This document shows, piece after piece, positions 23,667-34,808 of a stretch of 64,000 nt of DNA (position 1 is its first letter; each line of letters opens with the position of its first letter). A program made the position numbers and the translations under genes. Below the pieces are notes generated by a model. It was not told the DNA's origin. It was given only the letters and a program-made list of their open reading frames with translations, and did no database searches. This DNA comes from Dillenia suffruticosa (lineage: Eukaryota > Streptophyta > Magnoliopsida > Dilleniales > Dilleniaceae): contig JAVTVX010000004.1 in the NCBI GenBank assembly GCA_033439265.1, forward strand, positions 13,405,701-13,469,700, in the 5' to 3' direction.

Positions 23667-25063
23667 TATTTAATAACAATAATTTTTTATACACTTGAAT
23701 TATATTATTTTATACTTTTTTATGAATTTTAGAACTGTTTTAAATGTTATTTTATAATTTTATACTGATTTAATTTCGTGAGTAATAATTTAGGAAATAT
23801 TTGATTTACTTCTAATTTCGCACTACACAGACAACTGTTAGTATTTTAGATATATTTTTTTTACTTCGATGTATGATTGAGGTGATTCATACTGCGTTCG
23901 AAAGAAGATTTCAAGATCTATAAATTTTGTGAAGAATTCATAGCTTAATTCAGATAGGAGCATATCCGAAAATTGAACTGAAAGGGCTGTAGTATTGAAA
24001 AGGGAATCCATGCTGAAAAAGCAAACTACTAAGCACATATTAGTGAGATATTTTCAGAATTCAGTTGTTAAAAATTTCAAAAGTCTCCAAATTCAAGGAA
24101 GAAGAAGTTTTCAAGTTTTGGGAAAGCAAGAGGTTCCTATCACACATTAACAGTAAGTTTCCAAATTAAACACAAAACTGTAGTTTCCTAAAAGTTCACA
24201 ACTACTAATTTTTTAAGATTTTTTAATCCTATAAATAGAGCACGTTCTAGGACTTACAGAAGCAATCATTCCTCTCCCTCGACTTTCTCTACACAGATTT
24301 TAGTGTTTTATTTTCTTGTTTTTTTAATATGTTTAGTTAATTTCTTTTGTTCCTAAACTCAATCGATTCTATTGTTTAATTCATAGCATGGTCTAAATTT
24401 ATTTCTTTCCCTTCAAATTTATTGGCATGATTATTGTTTGATGAGATTTTATTATTGATCTTAATATTTCAAATGTTTTAATACCCTACGTTTTGATAAT
24501 TTGAGATTGAATGTATGCATGACCAATATAATTGTATGAAATTAGTCCAATACAATAAAATTCATATGAGATTATGAGTATGACCATTGGATTAATTTCA
24601 TGTGTAAAAATTTAAGAAAAACCCTAGAATACAAATTTTTCAAAGAACTTAATGCAGTTCGATTTAATAAAAAATTGTATGATCATTAGGTTTTGGTTAG
24701 TCGAATTAAGGTTTCCTTGCATGACCATTGGGTAAATGTAATCTTGGAAAAATCTACCATCGCCAAGAGTAATTCTTTAGTCAATAAAGTTAAGGGATTT
24801 GAAAAAATTCGAGTAGATGAAAGATTAAAACAGATGAAGTTGATGTCTTAGGAATTTTTTTTATCCATTGATTTAAATTTATTAATATTTTTGTAATTTT
24901 TAATATTCAATTATTCATGTTTCGATTTGTCTATTTTAGATAGGGTAATTTATAGTTGATAATACAAAATATTCGTGTGGGAATTATAGTTGATCTCATC
25001 ATTATACACGACATTCGACTAGGATAAACTTGTCTGAACTCATGGTATTAAAATCTTGAAACA
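23667..25063 (+). repeat. 3' LTR of the Athila-type element
   Basis: It begins right after the GTGTGGGAG tract and ends in TTGAAACA at 25063. The last 460 bases match the truncated 5' LTR at 18066-18521. Length is about 1.4 kb. The start dinucleotide TG is not preserved (TATTTAATAAC), so the left edge may be off by a few bases. A possible LTR promoter is CCTATAAATAGAGC near 24230. Confidence 0.8.
24229..24237 (+). promoter_or_regulatory. LTR TATA box
   Basis: AATCCTATAAATAGAGCACG is a good plant TATA box, about 570 bp into the LTR. The corresponding part of the 5' LTR is lost. Confidence 0.45.
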
Positions 25064-25862
25064 TGTATCCTTAATATATCTTAGTATTCTTTTCACTGCA
25101 GACATGTAGGATTCCGTAGGATCTTATTGAAATATTGCACACAAATACACACTAAACAAAATGTCAGGTCTAGACAGTAGAGGTATAACAAGGAACATAT
25201 CACACTTCTATATAGTTTAGAACACACAAGTTTACCTTCTTCATCCCTATCCATCTTCACACTGGTGCTCATAGGAGTTATACTTTGGCTTCTACTAACC
25301 CAAACTTCTTAACTAATTCCTTAGAAAATTTAGATTTGACAAATGAAAATCCCTTTCTCAGTTTGTTTTATTTGCAAACCTAGGAAGTAATTGAGATCTC
25401 CTATCTTACTCATCTCAAACTCAATATACATGATTTGAGCAAACTCTTGGCAAAGTTTTTCATCTGTAACTCCAAAGACTAATTATCAATATAGATTTGC
25501 ACTATTAATATCTCTTTGCCTTTCCTCTTGATGAACAAGATTGTATTAACTTTGTCTCTTTCAAATTCATTTTTAACAACAAAGTTGTTTAGCCTTTCGT
25601 ACCAAACTCTTGGAGCTTGCTTCAGACCGTACAAAGCTTTTGACAGTTTGTACACAAGATCTGGATATTTAAGATATTCAAAACCTAATGGTTGCTCTAC
25701 ATGCACAGTCGCCTCAATTATTCTATTCAAAAATGTACTTTTAGCATCTATTCGATATAACTTAAAATTCATGAAATAAGCAAAGGCTAGAAGTATCGTA
25801 ATTGCTTCCAATCTTGCCATAGGGGCATAAGTCTCATCATAGTCTATTCTTTCTTCTTGATT
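25064..25862 (-). pseudogene. Ty1/copia reverse transcriptase and RNase H start
   Basis: Minus-strand reading from 25862 gives the standard copia RT order. MARLEAITILLAFA is followed by LYRIDAKSTFLN, VEQPLGFEY and LSKALYGLKQAPRVWYERLN. The catalytic motif is written IYIDN instead of YVDD, with a stop after it. After that come FGVTDEKLCQEFA, GDLNYFLGLQIKQ and SKFSKELVKKFGL, then RNase H text (CSKLYRSVICSLLYL) to about 25070. Missing catalytic Asp and several stops show it is dead. It abuts the Athila 3' LTR directly. Integrase and gag of this copy are not attached. Confidence 0.9.
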
Positions 25863-26999
25863 ATATTCTTATGTTACTAGTCTTGCTTAAGAGGAGAATA
25901 CTACTAATATGTTGAATCAAAGTCTGGGCAAAAAGGAGAACCAACCGAACACTAAAGACATGAAAAGCAATCCTAGTTTGCATTAGCATTTGAGCTAGAA
26001 AGGCAACCATTAAGCTTAACTAGGAGCTGAATAGTGTTAATGGAGGAGTCCTAAGCAACTAGGGAGCTCTAAAACCCTAGAGGAACCATGGCATGCTCAA
26101 ATGAGTTCAACCTCAAGGCTAAGAGCTTAAGGGCTCATGCATAAGAGTCTTAAGTCAACTAGGATTCCTAAGGGATTCAACAAGAACAAAAGAGGCTTCC
26201 AATATTGAGAACCAGGTCCGACCATTAAAGAATCCAACCTAGATCCGCAAGCCTAACCCGAGCCAAGCATAACCCTAGCCAAGCCCGATTTCTGAAGGAT
26301 CCACAAGTAAACTTTCACGATTGAAAAAAGTGATTTGAGAAATCAACCTAACTTTGAAATGTCTCCTAGAAACAAAAAGTCAAGCAAAAAGAAGAACAGC
26401 GGCTCAATGAAGTTCAAAACCTAAGTTAGATGAGTAAACCCTAGCCAAGGAGATGAAAGATGGGTTGAATGGAGTTCTAAATCCCAAAGGAGACCATTAT
26501 TTAGACAAGAGTAACTTAATCCATTAAGGGATAAGATTCTTAGATTCTTGGCAATATCACATAAATTAGAAATCTTGATTAAGGGATTAGATAAGGATAA
26601 AACTTGGTTTAAGTTCAGATTTAGATCTGGATTTGGTCTTTAGAGTTTCACTTAAAGTATAACTCCTCAAGGTATGACTTAGTTCTATAAATAGCTAAGG
26701 AGGTCGTTTGTAAAATCAGGCTTTTAAGTTGATTTCTTAAATAAAATTTCAAGTTATGTTCTTCTTTTAAGGCTTTGAAGCATGATGGAAACTTGTTTTC
26801 CCTCATGTTACAACAACTTTTGACGATCCTCAGATGTAGGAAGGTGAGACTTTCGATCAAGCCATGAGTGAGAGAGAAAGCCACAACTTTCTAACCGTAA
26901 CCCTAATTCAACTTTTCTACCAAGCCATCTTCACGTGTAACATGTGTGCTATGTGAAACTATTTGCATTCCATTAAATCCTTCATTATCTTCAGAGTCG
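25863..26999. other. unassigned sequence, possibly U3 of the copia LTR
   Basis: There are no domains and no clear terminal repeats. Short words such as AACCCTAG and CTTAAG recur. It may be the outer part of the LTR that continues at 27000, but the 3' LTR start (29965-30289) does not visibly match it. Confidence 0.35.
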
Positions 27000-27059
27000 A
27001 GGCCTCAACAACATGCAAAGACATAGGTTAAACCTTAGAATTTAAGTGATATGCCAGGC

Positions 27060-27840
27060 CAAGTTGACTTACATATAACATATGTCGACTTGCACATTCA
27101 AGACTTAGAAAATTTTGTGAAAGTCAACATAAGCATAACACAAGCCAGGACACAAGTATGACAGGCCAAAACATAGAGTTTAAGTCATATACTAGGCCAA
27201 GTCGACTTACATCATTGTCAAGTCAACTTGTTTAAGATCTCAACTTCACAGAGCACTCTACTAGTCAACTACATATATTAGCAAGTTAACTTGCACTTAG
27301 CCAAAATGAAAAATACACTAAATCGAATTGCACCAAGTCGACCTGTTATAACAACAAGTCAACTCACATGAGTCTCAATGTAAATATACTTAAGCAATGT
27401 CTAGCACAAATCGACTTGAAAGCAATGGTAAGTCGATGTCAAGTCGACTCGCATGAACAATAAAGAAAATTGCTTGAATATCAATAAGCCCAAATCGACG
27501 TAAAGCACAAAAGAAGTTGACTTTTACAAGTATCACAATAAATATACTTAAACAAAATGAAGATCAAGTTGACTTGAAGAAGAGCACAAGTCAACCTGCA
27601 CAAGCCATAGTAAGAAAGTACTTAAGTACTGATAAGTAGGTGTTGACCTAAAAAGAGGATTAAGTGGACTTGCATGAGCAACAAAGCAAAAACATCTAAA
27701 CAGATTGAAGCACAAGTCAATTCAACACATAGAGGTAGTCAACTTGCAGTAGCCCTGGGCAGTGCAAAGTTCAAATCTCAGTCAACTCAAAGAAAGAAGA
27801 AATTGACTTGATGTGAGTACCGACAAGTTATCGAGAAAAG
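27060..27840. repeat. array of AAGTCGACTT-like words
   Basis: About twenty variants of the palindrome AAGTCGACTTGCA occur in 780 bp (for example ATGTCGACTTGCAC near 27085, AAGTCGACTTACATC near 27198, AAGTCGACTCGC near 27440). They lie 25-60 bp apart with unrelated spacers. Further copies occur at 30065-30245 in the 3' LTR. Confidence 0.7.
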
Positions 27841-27928
27841 CTATTCAATTATTTAATGAAGACTCAACGACCTCAATGGCCATATTTCTACATTAAGGGA
27901 AGCTCAACAGCTATCTCTTTATCAAGCT

Positions 27929-27935
27929 TATAAAT
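27929..27935 (+). promoter_or_regulatory. copia LTR TATA box
   Basis: AAGCTTATAAATTCAATAT lies directly after the AAGTCGACTT array and about 500 bp before the LTR end. The position parallels that of the minus-strand copia LTR. Confidence 0.4.
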
Positions 27936-28434
27936 TCAATATTCTAGAAAAAGATTAGCAACTTTTGGAACATCTATTGAACTCGATGCAAAAAGGGACT
28001 TTGTGAGCTTTATTTTTCTTCAAGTTGTATTCTTACCTCTAGGCTTAAATGACTTAAGTCAAAGCTTCACTTTATACCCTATTTCACTACCAGATCTTCT
28101 GAGAGACAAAAAAAAGGTTCTTTCTAGACTAGGCTTAGTGTGTTTAGGTGAAACACCTAAGTTATGCTAGCACCTGTTGTAAGCTAGTAGTAAGTGTTTG
28201 AGTGAAACACTTGTAAGGTCTGACTAGTATCTAGGAAGCTATTTGAAAATAGTGGATAAGAAAATCCAAATGAAGTCTGAAAGTGGTCGTACAGTGAGAA
28301 AGGTGGAACCATTATAAATCTTCTGTGTCGATTCCTTTTGCTCTTTTTTCAATCCTATCCAAAAACCTTATAAAATTTGAAGTGTCAAAACAAGCTAGTC
28401 ACTTCCTCTTGGTTGTCACAATAGGTTCTTTAAT

Positions 28435-28446
28435 TGGCATTAGAGC
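28435..28446 (+). other. primer-binding site, tRNA-Met type (altered)
   Basis: TGGCATTAGAGC resembles TGGTATCAGAGC, the complement of the initiator tRNA-Met 3' end used by most plant copia elements. It differs at three positions. It sits immediately after the LTR end. Confidence 0.65.
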
Positions 28447-28494
28447 GGGTTTATTAGTGAAAAGGCTTAACAACCTTAGAAGCAAAGATAAAAA

Positions 28495-29960
28495 ATGACA
28501 CTTAATGGTGATAGTATTCTATTCAAATATTGCTCCACCAGCAGAGCACCATCATCAATGGTAACAAATTATAGGTATTAGAAGTAGAGGATGACGAACT
28601 TCATCATTGAACAAGATGAGATAGCTTGAGAAATCATCAAAGAAGGAATTGAATTCCCTGCAAAGGAGATTGACAATGTAAGAGTTCTTTTAAAGATGAA
28701 AAACTTGACTACTGAAGAGAAGAGAGCTTATCAAGCTAATTGTAAAGCACTAAATCTTCTTCACCTCGCTCTTAATTTAAATAAATATAACATAATATCT
28801 TCTTGCATAATTGCAAAAGAGATTTGGTAAAGATTAGAAGCCACCTATAAAGGAACAAATTAGGTTATAAGGAATAAAATTAAGATGTTGAAGTAGGATC
28901 ACAGAGCATACAAAATAAGAGATGGTGAATTTGTGAGAGATATGATCAAGAGCTTTGTATGAAAGGCTTAACAACATTTCTGATAGATAATGAGTTTGTA
29001 ACACAACCTTGTTCATTAAGAAGAAAGACAATTAAATATTGATAGTGCAAAACTATGTAGATGACATAGTATTTGAGACAAATGAGAATCTTTGCCAAAA
29101 TTTACTAAGACCATGCATGATGAGTTTGACATGAGAATGATGGGGGAGTTGAATTATTTTCTAGTATTATAGATTAAGCAAACTAAAAATTAATCAGTCC
29201 AAATTCACCAAGGAGCTCATCAAGAAATTTGGATTAAGTGAACCTAAAGGAAATGCAATTCCTATGAGCACCTTAGTAAAGTTAAACAAAAATGAGCAAG
29301 GAAAACCTGTGTGCTCAAAATTATATAGGAGTATGATAGATTCACTACCGTATTTAACTACATTGAGGCTAGATATCCTTTATAGTGCATATTTATGTGT
29401 TAGATTTCAATCAAACCCTAAGGAGTCACACTTGGTAGTAGCAAAAAGGATTTTTGGATATCTAAAGGATACATGTAACTTTGGACTATGGTATGATAGA
29501 AATTCATCCTTTCAGTTGAATGGCTATTCTGATGCTAATTTTGTTGGATGTAAGTAAGATAAAAAGAGCACATGTGACATAGATTAATTATTTGGGAGTA
29601 TGTTAATATCCTAGTTATCTAAGAAATAGAATAGTGTTACCACATCCATTATTAAAGCTAAGTACATTCTAACTATTCAATATTGTGTTCAAATTTTTTG
29701 GATAAAATATCAGCTAAAGGATTATGGATTAAAACTAAATTGTATTCTCATAAAATGTGATAATACTAATGTAATAAATTTAACTAAAACTCTAGTCCAT
29801 CACTCTAGAACCAAACATATTAAAGTAAGATATCATTTCATTAGGAATCATGTATTGAAGAATAACATTATTGTTAGTACATAGAAGTAGAGAAACAAAT
29901 CACAGATATATTCATCAAACTCCTAAATAAAATAGGTTTTAGAGGTTAAGGAGAGAACTA
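28495..29960 (+). pseudogene. Ty1/copia gag joined to RT-RNase H by internal deletion
   Basis: Gag starts at ATG 28495 and keeps the DUF4219/UBN2 order (TNYRY, MTNFIIEQDE, EIIKEGIEFP, NCKALNLLHLALN, IAKEIW, RNKIKML) to about 28945. The next bases read as reverse transcriptase (RALYERLNN; ILIVQNYVDDIVFE with the catalytic YVDD-type motif near 29055). RNase H follows (SKLYRSMIDSLPYL, 29310; SDANFVGCK, 29530; HSRTKHIKVRYHF, 29805) to 29960. The zinc knuckle, protease, integrase and the first half of RT are missing. At least eight stops interrupt it (for example 28633, 28862, 28897, 29032). Confidence 0.88.
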
Positions 29961-29964
29961 AGGA

Positions 29965-30289
29965 TGATGAACTTTGAGAAATAGACACTACCTGATTGAT
30001 TTGATATATTTATGTAATGATTTTTGTTTGTCTGTGTATGAACTTGAAAATCTAGAAATGATAAGTTGGCTTGTTTAAAGTGTGAGTCAACCTATTTTCA
30101 AATAGATAACATTAATTATGAACCTTGAGAGAAGCAAGTCAACTTGTTTGAGTGCATAAGTTGACTTGCCTTTATAAATCAATGTTCTCGAGCTCACTAA
30201 GGACATTATGAGTTGACTTGCAAAGAGTTATAAGTTGACCTATGATGGCTCAGCTTGCTTAGAGCATAGAAACCTACTTTGAAGGGAGT
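29965..30289 (+). repeat. start of copia 3' LTR, truncated
   Basis: After the RNase H tail a purine-rich segment (AGGTTAAGGAGAGAACTAAGGATG) precedes LTR-like sequence with GAGTTGACTTGC words. It breaks off at 30290, where Tekay integrase sequence starts. The LTR end fragment at 45225-45736, on the far side of the Tekay block, may be its missing part. Confidence 0.5.
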
Positions 30290-30664
30290 TATACGTTCAG
30301 GTAGTGGGGCAAGTTGAGCTCTAGATATATTAGGGCCTTCCATATCCTTGAGAAGGTCGGGAGTATGACATACAGATTGGAGCTACCAGATGAACTATCC
30401 TGTATTCACGACAACTTTCATGTCTCAGTACTCAGAAAATACTTAGCTGATCCTTCTCATCTTGAGCCTCCGCCTGTTGAGTTAAGAGAGGACCTCAGCC
30501 TTCCAGTTCAGCCCGTGACTATTCTAGATCAACAAGTTAGAAAGTTACGGAGTAAGGAAGTCTCATTGGTCAGAGTCTTGTAGAGGAGTGACTAGGTCGA
30601 GGAGGAGACCTGGGAGCCCGAGGAAGCTATAAAGAGATAATACCCCCACTTGTTTACTGTATAG
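30290..30664 (+). pseudogene. Tekay integrase C-terminus and chromodomain
   Basis: This entry starts in the integrase GPY/F region (KLSSRYIRAFHILEKVG) and runs through LRKYLADPSHLEPPPVELREDL. It then covers the chromodomain (LRSKEVSLVRVL ... VEEETWEPEEAIKR) to the final TAG at 30664. Stops at 30581 and 30593 (TGG to TAG and CAG to TAG, judged against the copy at 42601) and 30638 break it. It is a near-duplicate of 42310-42690. It lies upstream of a full LTR, so it is the tail of a second element sharing that LTR. Confidence 0.92.
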
Positions 30665-31583
30665 TTTTCTTTTTAGTTTCAATGACGAAACTTGCTCTTA
30701 GGGGGTTAGGAAACATAACACTAACACTCGGTGTATTGTATATTGTACTTCTCATTATCCATATATGATATATTTTCATTTTCATATAGAGAAAAGTCTC
30801 TCAAAAATTTTTTCGATTTATAATACTCTTGAAAATTTTTAGCAAAATTGTCGGGAGCTAAAAAAAAAAAATTCTCTCCGTGCCATTTTAAAATCTACAC
30901 GTTCAATTTCAACCCTGATAAAATTACACAAGCTAAATTAACTTAAAAAGTTAAGAGAACTCGAATTCAGGCAATTCTCAATCATTTGCGAAGAAACGCT
31001 TAACACTTAATCGTCGGAGATGAAAATTTATCCTCATCGAGCCAAATTTAATTCTACCCATACAAAACCACTAAAATTTTCCCTAGAAGCCTAAATTATG
31101 CTAAATTAACGTTTTATCAAATTAAAATGTAATTTCAAGAAATTTTGGCAAAAACGCAAAGCGAAAAATAAAATCACTTTAAAAATCCTAATGCGTTTAA
31201 GAGCGATTTGGAAGGTCAAATGATTTCATCTACGTACGAGACCAACTCTATTGGATTTAGCTCAAAAAACTGAACCAAATCGGTAAATTTGAATTTCTCG
31301 AATTTTGGGTCGAGAATTGACCCCGCCGCCTGTTATGCGAAAATCGATGTAGAAATTTTCAAGCAAATCTAAGAAAGACCTTTTATACAATTTAGAAAAA
31401 GGGGTTGGAGATAATTAATGACCGAGGGAAGTGTGCCAATGAGATCGAAGGCTAGGATTGTTTGAAAATTTAAAGAATCAATATGGGTCATTTGATTGGG
31501 TTGTTGGGAGACAAAACAATTAATGAAGGAGTTGAGTTATAGTGAGAGAAAATGACTTGTTATGTGAGAAGAAGAGAGAAAAC

Positions 31584-31625
<42 letters not shown>
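31584..31625. repeat. (GT)n(GA)n microsatellite
   Basis: About 8 GT units are followed directly by about 12 AG units inside the Tekay LTR. The matching LTR at 43514 has only a short GA run, so the tract length has changed since duplication. Confidence 0.9.
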
Positions 31626-31858
31626 AATTGTTAACTTTTGAGGAGATAAACCAATGGTGTGGATTGAATGAAAGTTAAATAAATTTATGTAGCCATTGGA
31701 TTTGGCTGGTTGGGAGACATGCACCTAATGAAGGCATGTGCTTGTAGAGTGAGAAAGTGTGTTTTGAAGAGAGAAAACACTTGTGTGACAAAATAATCAT
31801 AGAGCTAGGAATTAATCTTGGGAAAATATGGATGGTTTGGATTAAATGGGGCAAGTGC

Positions 31859-31865
31859 TATAAAA
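31859..31865 (+). promoter_or_regulatory. Tekay LTR TATA box
   Basis: AAGTGCTATAAAACAAGCAC is a strong plant TATA box inside a partial inverted repeat (AGTGCT/AGCACT). The second LTR has TGCTATGAAACAAGC at the same place (about 43779), so that copy has probably lost the promoter. Transcription would begin about 30 bp downstream and reach the donor-like site within about 80 bases. Confidence 0.55.
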
Positions 31866-34522
31866 CAAGCACTTATTCATTCCTTCCCAAAAACCGTGAG
31901 TGTGTTCAAGCCAAAGGAAAGCAAGCTCTCTCATTTTCTATCAAGAACCGTGAGCTTCACCATTGAAGGAGGTAGGATTTCTTCAAACATTTCTTTGAAA
32001 TTTCTGCAAATAGAATATTCTGACCGTACTTTGATATTTTGGTCACATTTTCTGTACAAAGGCAAACTGAACTAGGTTAATTTCAAGTGAAACCAAACTC
32101 ACAGAGCTTTAAAATGAGATATGATTCATTGCATTCTGATGAGAATTGGATTTATTATGATTTTTCAAAGTTCAGTGTTTTGCACAGAAATTTTTGTTCT
32201 GTTCTGCTTTAACTCTGTTTCTGTCCGTGACTTATCCTTTGTTTTGAGGTGTCTTATAGTCTGAATTAGCAAATGCCCCAGCTATGTAATCGGTAGCTAG
32301 GTATTATCTTTCCAACGAGATAAGAATCACCTTAATCCGATTCCGTGTCAAACGTTATAGTAATTTTCTTGAAACTCTGTAGAAGGTTGTCCTGTTTCAA
32401 ACCCTAAGAACAGTGTATAAAAAAGACCCTCCTATTTTGGGCAAGCTCAAAGAATAAATGTTGTAGATATCCCTTTTAGCTACAACATGTTAAAATTTCA
32501 GTCAATTCACACGAGAGACTCAAATGTTATGCCCATTTTACTAAAGGCGTGTCGACAGAAATTCTGTTTTCCAACTGAAATTTGCTTGTTCTGATCATGA
32601 TCCATTTCAATCCACACAATTGAGAGAAACTCAGAACATGAAAGTGATAGGCCTATGTCTTGGGTATAACATGTTAAAATTTCATTATGTTTGGATAGGT
32701 ATAGTGAAAGTTATAGCTTTTGCACTAAAATGGGATAAAATCTGAATTTAGAATGCAACTGAATCAAAATGAGGATTCTGGGATTTTGTGATGTGATTTT
32801 GAGAATGTGTATATGAAAGTTGTAGGTCGTAAAGTTACCTACAACATATCAAGGTTCGCCTAATTTGGACTTATATATAAAAAGTTATGTAAATTTTTGT
32901 AGGACTACAGTGGAGAACTACGAGTGAACTTGTTAGGTGACCTTTTGCCCAAGCCATTAAAGAGAGCTCCATACATCGTAATTGTGGTTCATTTGGGAGT
33001 GCTATACCTTATTACTATGAGTGGGACTCAAATCTTATGTATTAAAAGTGAAACTTGATTTTTTGTCATGTTTTTAACAAAATATGCTTTTAATATGTGT
33101 GACTCGTCGTGTGCTACTAGATTTCGAATTTGTTTTGTAACTATTGGAGTGTCGTGAACTCATGTTTTCTATGAATATGCATACATAAATTTGATTCAAC
33201 TAAATTGGTGTTGTATTTTATGATTTTCACATCAATATGGCATATTTATTGAGCACTATGATTTCTATATCACTGAATTGGGGCTGTGTGGCCGTGGGAT
33301 GACTGTTATGATATGATTGAGTCTCGAGAGGACGACCATAGCTACAGGGGACATTTGTTATGGTGCCAAGTATGCGTCTGGGTACACTTTGCGTGGAGGT
33401 AACCGCAAACGTCCGGTATATGGGTATGGGCGCGGTCGGTTGAACTCGCAAATGGGAGGACATGTGTGACGCCACTATCTAACACCGGGCGGGGTCCTAT
33501 ACGTGATCCGATCTGTATATGAGCTAGCCTTGGTGAAACTTATGGCCAACGTCGGGGTAGAGAGCTACTTTGGAACATTTATGCATAATAAACCCCCGAT
33601 GCGCCTGCCGTTGGTCATGGTTGACCTTTCCCAGGATTATATTCGGCTTGTTCTCTAAAAATACTTGATTTTGAATGGGTGCATATATGTATAGTACCGT
33701 GTGATGGACTAGATGATTTCATTCTACTGATCATACCATGTTTTACTTCCAAATATGAATTATTGTTTACGAATAATCATGTTTGATAATCCAATGGTTC
33801 ACACACACTATTTATGTTTGATATTGATCCCCTCACTCACTCAGTATCTCTCTTGACACTCACCCCTCTCCTTTCCTTTCTCAGACAGGGTTATTGTGAT
33901 AGAGGACACGTCGGGCTCTAGACATCATTATCGCGCAATTGTGGAATCACGTATTCACTACGGTGAGATCTAAATTTCATTTGCAATATGAGATCCGTGT
34001 TGTATATCGACCCTGCGAGGTCTTGATATTGAGATCCGTTGATGGACACGTACATTTTATGAGACGACTGTATAAATTATTGGCATTTATTTATGAAACT
34101 CTCATATTGGCTCATTTCACCTGCATTGAGGCATTTGAAAATATTTAACTTTTTAACTTGGGAATTTGCTATACTCATGCATAAAATTTTAGGCCCCTCC
34201 GGTATGGTGGCTGCTCATGCTCTAGTTGGGCATGACAGTAGAGGTCTGTGGTTATGACTGCTAGTATCCATGATAGCCTTGCGTTGTCCTAGTTGTTATA
34301 CTGTGGATTAATTGATATTATATGAATATGGTTAATTTGTTGTAAGGCCGGGTTGGCCCGTTTATTTAGGTGGCAGGATGACCATTCAATATACAGGTTG
34401 ATTTGTATATGGGAGACCTCCGAAATATGAAAAGATTCTGTCCAATTTTCTAGAAAACCGAGCCGATATCCAGGGTAATGGGCGGCTACTGATGACTCCA
34501 GTTAGGGGTGTGACAGTTCTAT

Positions 34523-34534
34523 TGGTATCAGAGC
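34523..34534 (+). other. primer-binding site, tRNA-Met
   Basis: TGGTATCAGAGC is the exact complement of the plant initiator tRNA-Met 3' end, 7 bases downstream of the LTR end. It fixes 34515 as the LTR edge. Confidence 0.9.
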
Positions 34535-34733
34535 GTCTAGGTTAGAGAAAAGATAGTAATGAAAAATTTCCCAAGCACATTTAAAAACTCTCAATGTATT
34601 AGAGAGTTTCATACAGTCATTTAAAGTTCCATACATGGTCATAGGCATATAAGTTCATCTATTTTAAGGGGTTAGATACATGACGCATCTAACCCATTAT
34701 TTCGAATTCAAATGTCTTGATTCATAACTCAAT

Positions 34734-34764
34734 TTAGGGTTAGTTACTCAGTAACTAACCCTAA
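34734..34764. repeat. 15-bp perfect palindrome with 1-nt loop in the gag leader
   Basis: TTAGGGTTAGTTACT, one C, then AGTAACTAACCCTAA form a perfect hairpin 45 bases before the gag ATG. The arms contain the telo-box word AACCCTAA. It lies between primer site and gag, the region where retroelements keep packaging or dimerisation signals. Confidence 0.75.
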
Positions 34765-34808
34765 TCCTTGATTTCTGCCTAATAAAAATATACTCTTTTT
34801 TTAGAATT

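Larger units (their letters stand above)
27000..28433 (+). repeat. 5' LTR of plus-strand copia element (3' portion)
   Basis: It ends just before a primer-binding site and gag. Bases 27950-28433 match 45225-45736 (AACTTTTGGAACATCTATTGAACTC, AAGTTGTATTCTTACCTCTAGGC, TTGTCACAATAGRTTCTT), another LTR end of the same family. Upstream is a long array of AAGTCGACTT-like words, and a TATA box (27929) lies between. The left edge is not defined. Confidence 0.65.
30714..34515 (+). repeat. Tekay LTR (3.8 kb) shared by two element bodies
   Basis: It follows the polypurine tract TTAGGGGGTTAGGAAA and starts CATAACACTAACACTCGG (the usual TGTAACACC with TG changed to CA). It ends GGGTGTGACA at 34515, seven bases before a primer-binding site. 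The first 2.8 kb match the LTR at 42737-45041 closely, except for one internal deletion there. It contains a (GT)n(GA)n stretch, a TATA box (31859) and a donor-like site (31972). Because it is preceded by an integrase tail and followed by a primer site plus gag, it acts as 3' LTR to one body and 5' LTR to the other. Confidence 0.9.

Noticed and set aside
26036-26045. GTTAA before TGGAGGAG as a possible copia 5' LTR start, with GTTAA after 45736 as its target duplication
   Set aside because: A five-base match is expected by chance, and the sequence after 26041 does not match the visible start of the 3' LTR.
31757-31966. Small open frame repeated at 43701-43886 with a similar peptide
   Set aside because: Both lie at the same place in two copies of one LTR, so peptide similarity follows from DNA similarity. 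It overlaps the TATA box.
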